A stretch of DNA of 64,000 nt from a virus. Of this stretch, positions 55,228 to 62,518 are shown piece after piece. The position numbers and the translations under genes are program-made. Each line of letters begins with the position of its first letter. The first letter of the stretch is position 1. The stretch lies in the IMG/VR virus record IMGVR_UViG_3300022198_002714, positions 1 to 64,000 of that record. The stretch is one strand, 5' to 3'. Below the pieces are notes generated by a model. It was not told the origin of the DNA. It saw nothing but the letters and a program-made list of their open reading frames with translations, and made no database searches.

Positions 55228-55904
55228 TCCACCCCCATGTTCTCCATCAATTGCGCCTTAAGTCGCGCCCATACTTCAGGACTCTCCTTGCTCAATTCGA
55301 CTTGCAAGATGTTGAAGGTCTGATTGACCTGCTGCGTGTCGCTTTGCGCACCCCATTGGTCTTGGAATCGAAGCAGGTCTTTGACTGTTTCACGAACTTC
55401 TTTGTGCAGCGACACCGCATCGCGCACGAAACCGTCTTCGTGAACGCTACCTTCGTCAAGCAATTCGCTCAACTTGTGGTTGAGCCGCTCAGCGTTGCTT
55501 CGCAACAAATCAATCTCGGTCCCTGCACGCAGGGCGACTTCGATGGCAGCCGTCTTTTGCACAAGCGGCTGAAAATGATTCTTCATGTGTTGATAGACCA
55601 CGTTTTCGCTGACTTCTAATTCCTGAGCAATAAGGTCGCTATTGCCTGTGTTAAAGTACATCTCTTCGTAGGCCGCACGCTGATGAGACGTACAGACAGG
55701 ACAACCGGAGTTGGATGCGAGGTGAAACTCGCCCATGTGGTTGCGGTAGTGCCGCTCGGTGGTGTTGCTTCGCCACTCCTTGTCTTTGTCCAACTGCTTT
55801 GGTGAAATGTGACCGTCGAGTAGGCCTTGTTCAAGCCCATCCCGTTCTTCGTCCATGCAGAAAGCGCATGACCGTTTGTACACACGGTCGTCGCTCATGT
55901 GCAT
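55224..55904 (-). CDS. Probable small terminase subunit: zinc/HTH protein
   Basis: The protein has about 226 residues from the ATG at 55904; the next ATG, at 55898, is also possible. Two successive units each have C-x2-C followed by a helical segment and a pair of histidines: SCAFCMDEERDG...HYRNHMGEFH, and GCPVCTSHQRAAYEEMYF...LEVSENVVYQHMKNHF. The second contains a clear helix-turn-helix (SDLIAQELEVSENVVYQHMK). The rest is helical and coiled (LLRSNAERLNHKLSELLDEG). This fold family is common among phage DNA-recognition and TerS proteins. Its place upstream of TerL supports a role in recognising the packaging site. Confidence 0.55.
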   Translation of the reverse strand: MHMSDDRVYKRSCAFCMDEERDGLEQGLLDGHISPKQLDKDKEWRSNTTERHYRNHMGEFHLASNSGCPVCTSHQRAAYEEMYFNTGNSDLIAQELEVSENVVYQHMKNHFQPLVQKTAAIEVALRAGTEIDLLRSNAERLNHKLSELLDEGSVHEDGFVRDAVSLHKEVRETVKDLLRFQDQWGAQSDTQQVNQTFNILQVELSKESPEVWARLKAQLMENMGVE

Positions 55905-55935
55905 TCTTAAGTGAGTCTGCTTCAAAAGCGTTCTG

Positions 55936-56178
55936 TCATCGAATGATGCGAGCATACACACCGGTCAACGCAAGAACGCTACCAAACAAGCCAACTACGT
56001 AGTAGGACATGGAAGATGCAGGCAAATTGTTACCCTTGAATAAAATGATAGCCGTGAGGACAAGAATAGCCGAAATGAACTGAACCATAATCATGTCAAC
56101 AATGACGCTGCGCTCAGGGTTCAACACGTCAAGAGTGGTCGTGGCAATTCCACGTGGCATGTACGATTTATCCTGCAT
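55936..56178 (-). CDS. Small two-helix membrane protein
   Basis: An 80-aa protein. The first 25 residues are polar. Two strongly hydrophobic segments follow, at about 27-47 (VDMIMVQFISAILVLTAIIL) and 57-79 (MSYYVVGLFGSVLALTGVYA). The size and hairpin-like layout are like small holins and virion membrane proteins, but no family motif is seen. It is one of three small membrane proteins within 3.5 kb. Possible roles are egress, entry or membrane anchoring. Confidence 0.6.
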   Translation of the reverse strand: MQDKSYMPRGIATTTLDVLNPERSVIVDMIMVQFISAILVLTAIILFKGNNLPASSMSYYVVGLFGSVLALTGVYARIIR

Positions 56179-56179
56179 A

Positions 56180-56809
56180 TCATCGTCCTCCGGTAATAAA
56201 GGAGCGGGCGGTGTTGCCGATGAAGCCGCCCGCCTTCTCCACCATGCCTTGGTCCATTGCAGCAGCCAATGCTGAGTTCATCATGGACTGACTCGCCATG
56301 TTGTTGAGTTGCATTTGCTGCCCTTCAGCGTTCTGAATGTTCTGCTGTGCAGCGGACTGCAAAGCCGTAAAGTCAGCCTTGACGTTTTCAGCACTCATGG
56401 TCTGCAAATGCTGCGGCAAGGAGGTAATCTCCATTTTGAGACTACCATCGTCGTCGGCCACAAACACCGCATTCTTGAGAATCTCCAAGACCGAGAAAGA
56501 GACGATGTTGTTGAACATCTCAACCAAAACCCCCATTTGCGGGCTTGCAATAAATCGGTCCACCGGTACAATGCCACGAAGCAGCATGATTTGCATTTCA
56601 AGTTCACTCGGTGGAGCCATTGGCTGCTGTGGTACACCGGCACCGGTAGCAAAGGCTCCCATGGCTCCCATCTGTTGAGGTTGTTGTCCCCATGCTTGTT
56701 GTTGCGGCCACGGATTCTGTTGTGCGGGAATAGGTTGACCCCAACCGGTCACTCCAAGACTCAACGAACCGCCCTGCGGTTGTGGTTGTTGACTGTTCAA
56801 TCTAAGCAT
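56180..56809 (-). CDS. Gln/Met-rich accessory protein
   Basis: A 209-aa protein from the ATG at 56809, two bases after the previous stop. The first 75 residues are a Pro/Gln/Gly-rich disordered segment. Residues about 75-125 have a hydrophobic helix pair (LEMQIMLLRGIVPVDRFIAS; FNNIVSFSVLEILKNAVFVA). The last 60 are Gln/Ala/Met-rich helix (MQLNNMASQSMMNSALAAAM) ending GGFIGNTARSFITGGR. No family is recognised. A peripheral structural or membrane-associated role is possible. Confidence 0.45.
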   Translation of the reverse strand: MLRLNSQQPQPQGGSLSLGVTGWGQPIPAQQNPWPQQQAWGQQPQQMGAMGAFATGAGVPQQPMAPPSELEMQIMLLRGIVPVDRFIASPQMGVLVEMFNNIVSFSVLEILKNAVFVADDDGSLKMEITSLPQHLQTMSAENVKADFTALQSAAQQNIQNAEGQQMQLNNMASQSMMNSALAAAMDQGMVEKAGGFIGNTARSFITGGR

Positions 56810-56810
56810 G

Positions 56811-57743
56811 TCACTCAACCACCGGAAGCATCTGTTGCTCATGAGGTTTTTCACCGCTGAGCATGGATTGGAAAGCAGCGGTAGGTTGGTTTGCCATTGC
56901 TAACTCTTGTTGGAAAATCCGCAGGTCAAAGGCAATCATTGTCACGTCGTTCAAACCCGTAGCCGGGTTTTCGTAGTACATAATGGAGATACCCTTTGTC
57001 TTCTTGCTATCTTTTTCCAATTCAGCAAAAAACGGCTCGTACTTCTGCAAGAAGGATGGCGTAGGGTCCTTGACCTTAACCGCCGCTACGGGAACGGTCA
57101 CCATTGAAACACCCTTCTTCATGCGGTCACGCAAACGTCGAGGGTTGGCCTCGCTTACCTTGTCTTCTTCAGCCTCCCACTTGCAAAGCAGGTGATAGAG
57201 GTGAAGATGCTCAGGGCAATAGGTACCTCGCATCTTGCGACCGCTTGTCACTTTGTCCTTGGCGACAAAGGCTTCAGCCTGTCCGGTAACGGGGTTTTTC
57301 CAATAGTACTCCCACAGGCTTACTCCGGTTTCATCATCCATGATTTTGTTGTACAAATTGTCAACTTGAATAAGAGCGGCACAATCGCAGCCGTCAATAA
57401 CACAGACGTGGGCTTGCTTGTCGTAGCGGTACTTACGACCCAAAAGGGTACGCACAGGGTTGAGCAGGTGTCGCTTGGTAGGTGTTAGCAAACGGTACGC
57501 TTGTCGAATGTCCTTTCTGCGAGCCTTTAGGGGGTCAGGATGGCGGCTTGGATAGAAGTTGACTTTGGGGACTTGCAAATTGGCTCCGGCAGCAACTTCC
57601 TGCATAGCCGCTTGAGCCGTAGCCTGTGCCATCAACGCTTCGTGGGTTAGCATAGAGTTGCCCTGTTGCGAAAGTGCGTACACGCTCGCCACGTTGAGGT
57701 CACCAAGGTTTTGCTGCGGTGCTTGACCACGAAACGGAATCAT
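56811..57743 (-). CDS. Uncharacterised zinc-containing protein
   Basis: A 310-aa protein whose ATG overlaps the AbrB-like gene's stop. The central part has HVCVIDGCDCAALIQVDN and CPEHLHLYHLLCKWEAEED, a likely zinc site (three Cys plus Cys/His/His/Cys). The N-terminal third is helical (EALMAQATAQAAMQEVAAG) and then basic (KARRKDIRQAYRLLTPTKRH). The C-terminal part includes ISIMYYENPATGLNDVTMIA. No family is recognised. A virion-associated or regulatory role is possible. Confidence 0.45.
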   Translation of the reverse strand: MIPFRGQAPQQNLGDLNVASVYALSQQGNSMLTHEALMAQATAQAAMQEVAAGANLQVPKVNFYPSRHPDPLKARRKDIRQAYRLLTPTKRHLLNPVRTLLGRKYRYDKQAHVCVIDGCDCAALIQVDNLYNKIMDDETGVSLWEYYWKNPVTGQAEAFVAKDKVTSGRKMRGTYCPEHLHLYHLLCKWEAEEDKVSEANPRRLRDRMKKGVSMVTVPVAAVKVKDPTPSFLQKYEPFFAELEKDSKKTKGISIMYYENPATGLNDVTMIAFDLRIFQQELAMANQPTAAFQSMLSGEKPHEQQMLPVVE

Positions 57744-57913
57744 TCTTCTTCCACCACCCGCATGTGTGCCGAATACGTGTTTTCCTCACGAATGACGTTC
57801 CATTCAACGATGCTGCCCTTCTTCAATCGCATCAACTTAGCAATCCACAACGGAATTACAGTCCGAAGGGACTGACTTGCCGAGCCGACTGACGCTACTT
57901 TTGTTTTATCCAT
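57740..57913 (-). CDS. AbrB/SpoVT-like DNA-binding protein
   Basis: The protein is 57 aa from the ATG at 57913, four bases after the GTPase stop. Residues 3-45 (KTKVASVGSASQSLRTVIPL, then IAKLMRLKKGSIVEWNVIRE) match the swapped-hairpin AbrB fold: S-L-R-x-x-I-P, then a L-x-L-K-K-G-x-x-V-E-W core. Such proteins are dimeric regulators, very common in archaea. The gene is coupled to the GTPase and may regulate this or another viral promoter. The operator is unknown. Confidence 0.75.
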   Translation of the reverse strand: MDKTKVASVGSASQSLRTVIPLWIAKLMRLKKGSIVEWNVIREENTYSAHMRVVEEE

Positions 57914-57918
57914 GTTTC

Positions 57919-58635
57919 TCACACCGTCAACAGGTTGACCATTGTTGGTTCCACGTTCCATCCAATTCGGGTCGCCATAAACGACCTGCGGGTTGGAATA
58001 CCCGCTTTTTGCAAGCGAATAAGGTCATCTCGGAAGGGGTCGAAGATAGGATGCTCTCCAATTCGCCCTTCAGCGTACAATTTGGCCGCAGTATCGTCAA
58101 AATACCGGTCAGCCTTGTTTGCAACAAGCATAATCAGACTTGGAGCGTATGATTTACCGTTCCATCGGCTTTTGAGTGTCCGATATCGGTAATTTCGACC
58201 CGTAATTGCGTCAACAAGGAAGCGAAAGCCTGCAATTTGCTGAATGGCATCGTTTCCGCCCTTAATTGCTCGGTCATCAAACAAATAGACGACTGCACGG
58301 ACTTGCCGGGACACCATATCGTCAATCCACAGGTTCCAAAACCGTTCTTGACCACCAACGTCGGCAGAAAACACAACACGCTTCTCGCCTTCCCAACTTA
58401 CACGCTTGCGAGAAGGTTTTGGCAGCAGGTAACGCCCGAGAATCTTGACATGTTCGGTCCGTTCCTCTTCAGGAATCTCTTCCATTTCCCCCGGAGTGGT
58501 CATGTAGCGGTCAAGGGTGGTTTTGCCGGTCAGTCCTGCACCGTAAATGCCGACTTTGCGCGGCCTCCACGAATTGTACAGGCTCTTGCCCCACACCATT
58601 GCACCGACCAATGCGGTTCCCGCAGGCTCAACCAT
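57919..58635 (-). CDS. Ras/Arf-like small GTPase
   Basis: A 238-aa protein with the complete set of small GTPase motifs: G1 GAGLTGKT (residues 32-39), G3 DVGGQ (92-96), G4 NKAD (173-176) and a G5-like ATRIGWNV (221-228). Thr60 in an acidic switch I-like loop may serve as G2. The DVGGQ form is characteristic of Arf/SRbeta/MglA-like rather than translation GTPases. A 30-residue insertion between G3 and G4 holds RFLVDAITGRNYRYRTLKSR. The N-terminus (AGTALVGAMVWGKSLYNSW) could sit at a membrane surface. It overlaps the upstream membrane-protein gene and precedes an AbrB-like regulator. Confidence 0.75.
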   Translation of the reverse strand: MVEPAGTALVGAMVWGKSLYNSWRPRKVGIYGAGLTGKTTLDRYMTTPGEMEEIPEEERTEHVKILGRYLLPKPSRKRVSWEGEKRVVFSADVGGQERFWNLWIDDMVSRQVRAVVYLFDDRAIKGGNDAIQQIAGFRFLVDAITGRNYRYRTLKSRWNGKSYAPSLIMLVANKADRYFDDTAAKLYAEGRIGEHPIFDPFRDDLIRLQKAGIPTRRSFMATRIGWNVEPTMVNLLTV

Positions 58636-58888
58636 TGACCCACCCCGTTAGCCAAGAAGCCAAATCGCCCATCTTGAGCCAAAACCACTTTACGGTGCTT
58701 TCCCATACGCTGCGGTCAGTTCTTAATTCGTACAGGCTTGTCATTAAGACGGCTATGCCGCTGAACACAAGTGTACGAATCCAACCAAGTCCTTTTTCGT
58801 AGTACGTGTCAAGGGTGTTTTGTGTATGCATTGCCCTCAAGGTGGCTTCCGTGGAATCATCCACGGGCGTCTTAAAGATTCGACCCAT
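58628..58888 (-). CDS. Single-helix membrane protein next to GTPase
   Basis: An 86-aa protein from the ATG at 58888, two bases after the upstream stop. One hydrophobic segment lies around residues 36-55 (WIRTLVFSGIAVLMTSLYEL), followed by a tryptophan-rich amphipathic stretch (VWESTVKWFWLKMGDLASWL). The aromatic helix could bind a membrane interface. Its 3' end overlaps the GTPase start, so the two are translationally coupled. It is a candidate membrane partner or anchor for the GTPase. Confidence 0.6.
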   Translation of the reverse strand: MGRIFKTPVDDSTEATLRAMHTQNTLDTYYEKGLGWIRTLVFSGIAVLMTSLYELRTDRSVWESTVKWFWLKMGDLASWLTGWVNG

Positions 58889-58890
58889 GT

Positions 58891-59454
58891 TCACTCGTCG
58901 TTTCTATACCGCTTGTCAGGCGTGCCGTCTTTTTTCAACGGCACTTCTTCCTTGACGCCAAGATTGACAGGTTGATTGACTTCAGCAGTATGCTTGGGTG
59001 CGCCTGTCATTTGTGCCATGTCGTACTGACTCACCAACGACGGTGCGCCTCCTTGGACACCCCAACTTGGAGGCATCTGACCGGGGTTGGCTTCCATCCA
59101 CCGCAGTTCACGCTCAAGTTGGGCTTCCTGCATCCGCAGTTCCATCTCAGCGCGTCGGTTGTCGAAGGTGTTCTGCATGTTGCGGAAACGGTACTGCCGC
59201 TCTCGCTCCATGTTGGTTGCCGCAACACGTTCCTGCATGTTCTGCTCAAAGAACATCTTGAACACGTAGTAGGCAACGCCCTGCACAAAGAATGCGGCCA
59301 TGGCGTAGGTGAAACCGTTCACCCACGCATCATCGTTGTTCAGCCACATGCCTGCATCAAACAGGCCAATGGCAAGTCCGACAAGGGCTGACTGCGAGAT
59401 AATCAGACCCATCAGACGAATCTCGGCTTCGTTGGACTGAGGCATAGAGGACAT
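58891..59454 (-). CDS. Membrane-anchored coiled-coil protein
   Basis: A 187-aa protein, first gene after the iteron-like gap. Two membrane helices are visible at about residues 13-35 (RLMGLIISQSALVGLAIGLF) and 46-68 (NGFTYAMAAFFVQGVAYYVF). A charged coiled coil follows at about 72-122 (NMERERQYRFRNMQNTFDNR, AEMELRMQEAQLERELRWME) and a disordered acidic tail. The plan resembles proteins that place a cytoplasmic coil at a membrane. Its gene immediately precedes the small membrane protein and GTPase, suggesting one functional unit. Confidence 0.6.
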   Translation of the reverse strand: MSSMPQSNEAEIRLMGLIISQSALVGLAIGLFDAGMWLNNDDAWVNGFTYAMAAFFVQGVAYYVFKMFFEQNMQERVAATNMERERQYRFRNMQNTFDNRRAEMELRMQEAQLERELRWMEANPGQMPPSWGVQGGAPSLVSQYDMAQMTGAPKHTAEVNQPVNLGVKEEVPLKKDGTPDKRYRNDE

Positions 59455-59657
59455 GCTGCTCAGGCTTGGTCACAGGAATGGTCATCTTAAGGCTTGCGAG
59501 TCAATAGTCACTTTTGTCACCACTTACTTCACCAAAATGAGTATTCACCATTGTACTCTTACACTCTCTCTATTTATTGAGAGTAGTACCTATGAAATAA
59601 TGACAACTCGTTTTGTCATTTACATGAGTAAGGTGGTGACAAAAGTGACAAAAGTGA
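59455..59657. promoter_or_regulatory. Iteron-like AT-rich intergenic region
   Basis: This is the only gap of about 200 bases within the minus-strand block. GTGAC units separated by AAAA occur three times at 59636-59658. Two copies in opposite orientation lie at 59507-59520, forming a near-perfect inverted repeat (59508-59527 against 59628-59648). Between the arms are hairpins CTCTC/GAGAG around TATTTATT, and AATGACAA/TTGTCATT at about 59599-59620. Core TGACAA/TTGTCA occurs six times between 59514 and 59673. A promoter with operators, or a replication or packaging site, is possible. On the coding strand AATAAATAG (about 59569-59578) could be a TATA box for the membrane/GTPase genes. Confidence 0.6.
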
Positions 59658-61190
59658 CTACTCCACTTTGTCAATCTGCCTCAACGTACCACGATTCTTG
59701 AAATGACGGGCACGGTTGTCGTGTTCACTTTCGAGGGTCAGTTTGTTACCTTGAGTGTGGCTCACGTCCATGTGGTCGTGGCTTCCCATAATTCCACGGC
59801 GACGACGCTCACGGTTGAGTTCTTCACGGTACTTGACGCGCTCAGGAGAAGATTCGTACTGTTTGTCGTATTCCAACTTGTGCCGCATGGCTTCGGGACT
59901 TACACGCTCTTTGAGCAACCGCATAGCGATGTCCATTGGTTCGCCTGTTTGAACTTCTTGTGGTGTATAATATACAGAATAAATAGTAGGGTTTTCTTCC
60001 GTACCCCATTTACCTCTATGAATAGGGGTCGCTCCCTGCCTTTTATCAAAGTCATCCCACACCTCTTGGTGCAATTGTTCGGCTGAGCAATTAGGATTTA
60101 TTGATAGATTGCACATATCAGTAAATCCTTCAAAATGAACAGTATGGTCACCTAATCTTTCAACACCTGTATCATCCGGTGTTAATTGATTAAGAAATGC
60201 CTCAACATGTTGTAGTGGGTTATCATCTTTAAGCAGACGGAAGGCCAAGTCCATTGGACTTGCACTCATCTGAATGTCACCATACTGCGGTTGCGACATG
60301 TCAAAGCCCTGTCCAACTTGCTTTGCAGCCATGGCAGGATGCATGCCGCCCTGCACAAGTTGCGTAAATTGGTCGTAGTGCATAGGGTGAACGTCGTACA
60401 TGTTTGCCGTGTTGAGTTCAAACTGCTCTCGCGCAGGAGCGGTGGGGTCACGCGCGTACTGCAAAATCTGCTGAAGTTCGTCCTGTGGTGGGGGACGAGG
60501 TTCTTGATATGACATGTTGGTACCGCTTACTCCGGTTTTTCGCCTTAAATTGAGCAACAATTCTTCCAATTCGTCACTTTTAGGTTGGCTTTCAGTCCTT
60601 GTAGGCCCTCCAATCAAAACAGGTAAAGCATCAGCAGCAATTTTTTTCTGTGCATAAGTACTCAAATGGTCCAAAGGAGTACGATAACCGAAGTTTTCAT
60701 ACGGATTTTTCAAACTACTAAAGGTGGTACCTACACTACTGTCATAGAGTTCGGCTTTTTCCGGCTCAACATACCTTGACAAAAAATTGGACATTGCTTG
60801 CCTCATTGCATCACGGTATTGTTTTGCATTTGCTTCTTGCAATTCTTTTTCCTTTGCTTCTATGTCCAAAGTGTAATCTGCGTTTTGCAAAGCATCAAGC
60901 GTAGCACGCCAATTTTTCATCGCTTTAGACTGTTCACGAAGTGCTTGCTGCGATGGAAGCATCCTTTCAGTTTCCGGCGTGGTCACCAAAGGCTCAAACT
61001 TGGATGACAAATCTTGGACTGAAACATCTTTCTGATTTATGCGGTCTCTAAACACTCCATTAGTTGCTTGCGCCGATAAGTCGTTTTGTGCGTAAATAGC
61101 CTGAAGGAGAGCCTTTAGGCGGGCAACGTGTTCGTCAGATGATAGGGGCATCTGTGCCGCATCAGCAAGTTTCTCGCTAAATGAAGGCAT
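59658..61190 (-). CDS. Protein with two tags and SPERVKYREELNRERRRRG module
   Basis: The protein is 510 aa from the ATG at 61190. The first 300 residues are helical and polar without a recognised fold. Two tags occur, ASPMDLAFRLLKDDN near residue 315 and TGEPMDIAMRLLKERV near 420. Between them is a small acidic domain. The last 90 residues carry a recurring viral module (SPERVKYREELNRERRRRG, then SHDHMDVSHTQG, then NRARHFKNRGTLRQI) that I recall from phage and marine-virus hypotheticals. It is basic, so DNA binding is plausible. The gene precedes the iteron region. Confidence 0.6.
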   Translation of the reverse strand: MPSFSEKLADAAQMPLSSDEHVARLKALLQAIYAQNDLSAQATNGVFRDRINQKDVSVQDLSSKFEPLVTTPETERMLPSQQALREQSKAMKNWRATLDALQNADYTLDIEAKEKELQEANAKQYRDAMRQAMSNFLSRYVEPEKAELYDSSVGTTFSSLKNPYENFGYRTPLDHLSTYAQKKIAADALPVLIGGPTRTESQPKSDELEELLLNLRRKTGVSGTNMSYQEPRPPPQDELQQILQYARDPTAPAREQFELNTANMYDVHPMHYDQFTQLVQGGMHPAMAAKQVGQGFDMSQPQYGDIQMSASPMDLAFRLLKDDNPLQHVEAFLNQLTPDDTGVERLGDHTVHFEGFTDMCNLSINPNCSAEQLHQEVWDDFDKRQGATPIHRGKWGTEENPTIYSVYYTPQEVQTGEPMDIAMRLLKERVSPEAMRHKLEYDKQYESSPERVKYREELNRERRRRGIMGSHDHMDVSHTQGNKLTLESEHDNRARHFKNRGTLRQIDKVE

Positions 61191-61191
61191 A

Positions 61192-62517
61192 TCAATACGT
61201 CCTAAGTTTCTTGTACGCAGCAAGCGCAGATTCTATCATTTCAGGAGACAATTTATCCAAACCTTGTGGGAACGAGCCATGCCTCATGATACCAAGTGGT
61301 GTGTTACTGTATATTGCTTTTGATGCCAACTGACCCGGAATGAACTCTATATTCGATGTAATCTCTTTAACCGATTTATCGTCTGCCTGACGCCTCATAG
61401 CATCAATCAACTCAAGTTTTTCTTCGGTCGTCATCTCACGACCTCCGGGTTGAAGGGGAAAACCTTCCTTGTCGTACGCTCCTTCAAGTGCAGGATGAAT
61501 GGCGGACATTGGAAATTGCGAAGCGTATTCTCGCCATGCTGCTTGTTGTGGACTGACTATTGTTTTGTAAGGATTATCCCTTCTATCAAGCGGATTCAAT
61601 CTTCGTAGCCTCTCTTCAATTGCTGTTGGCTGCATTCGTTCATATGTCATCCAATCCGTATCTTCAGACTTAATTCTCCAATTTGTTGCATTAGGCGTAT
61701 CGCTTTTCCATGAACCACTTGCACGTAAAGGCGTCAAACGACTGTTATCAATGGGTGTCATCGCTACGTATTCGGCGGACTCACCCCCCTTGAATCGTGG
61801 CCGTTCTTGTACCAAATCTCCGGGGTAAAACCCAAGGCCGCGAACGCCAAACAGATTTTCTTTCTTTTCAGAAAGAACCTCATTCATTTCTTTTACATTG
61901 GGTGGAACAAGAAACTGCATGGGCATGCCTTCTTCTGTCTTATATCTGTAAGGTAAAGGGTTGCTCACGTTTTCCTCATAAGAACCAACGTAACTTCGTC
62001 CACTCATAGGGATGAGTTGACCACCGGGAGTGGTCATGACACGCGATGCAATGTCTCCTGTGAAGCGGTATGCGTTGATGGGTGGGATTGAGCCGGGAAT
62101 TACCGTGTTGGTCTGCGGGTCAAGCCACCGCTCGGTGGTCAAACCCGGAATCAGTTGCGGTAGTTTCATCTGCGTGGTAAAACGCACGTTGGGCGGGCTT
62201 TCCCTACCGGCTTCCCAAAGCATACTGTTTGGGTCAAAATCAGCCTGAGCATTCGCTTCGCCTATGTTGAGAATATCTCTCACGGTATTACCGTAAGTGT
62301 AGCCAAAATCCGGACGGCGGGTAAAATCATCAGGGTCAATTGAGTCTTCATACACCGTTTCCATGGTCGGAAACTCAAGCGATTCAGTAGGAACGTGAAT
62401 GGGACCTAAGTACTCACCCCTGTACCTGTTGCGCGGATTTTCAGGAAAACCAAAGTCGCCGGTAAGGGTCGTTTGCCGCTTCAGCAAACGCCATGCCGAC
62501 TCCATTGGGTCCAACAC
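61192..62517 (-). CDS. N-terminally tagged 441-aa protein
   Basis: The product opens with LDPMESAWRLLKRQTTL, a near-consensus tag. The initiator is uncertain: a GTG at 62517 or a TTG directly after it keeps the whole tag, while the ATG four codons in would truncate it. Downstream are unrecognised regions rich in Pro, Arg and Gly (NPRNRYRGEYLGPIHVPTES; LPQLIPGLTTERWLDPQ; VRGLGFYPGDLVQERPRFKG). The last 100 residues include GREMTTEEKLELIDAMRRQA. No family is recognised. Its tag and neighbours make it part of the tagged-protein group at the start of the block. Confidence 0.5.
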   Translation of the reverse strand: MLDPMESAWRLLKRQTTLTGDFGFPENPRNRYRGEYLGPIHVPTESLEFPTMETVYEDSIDPDDFTRRPDFGYTYGNTVRDILNIGEANAQADFDPNSMLWEAGRESPPNVRFTTQMKLPQLIPGLTTERWLDPQTNTVIPGSIPPINAYRFTGDIASRVMTTPGGQLIPMSGRSYVGSYEENVSNPLPYRYKTEEGMPMQFLVPPNVKEMNEVLSEKKENLFGVRGLGFYPGDLVQERPRFKGGESAEYVAMTPIDNSRLTPLRASGSWKSDTPNATNWRIKSEDTDWMTYERMQPTAIEERLRRLNPLDRRDNPYKTIVSPQQAAWREYASQFPMSAIHPALEGAYDKEGFPLQPGGREMTTEEKLELIDAMRRQADDKSVKEITSNIEFIPGQLASKAIYSNTPLGIMRHGSFPQGLDKLSPEMIESALAAYKKLRTY

Positions 62518-62518
62518 T

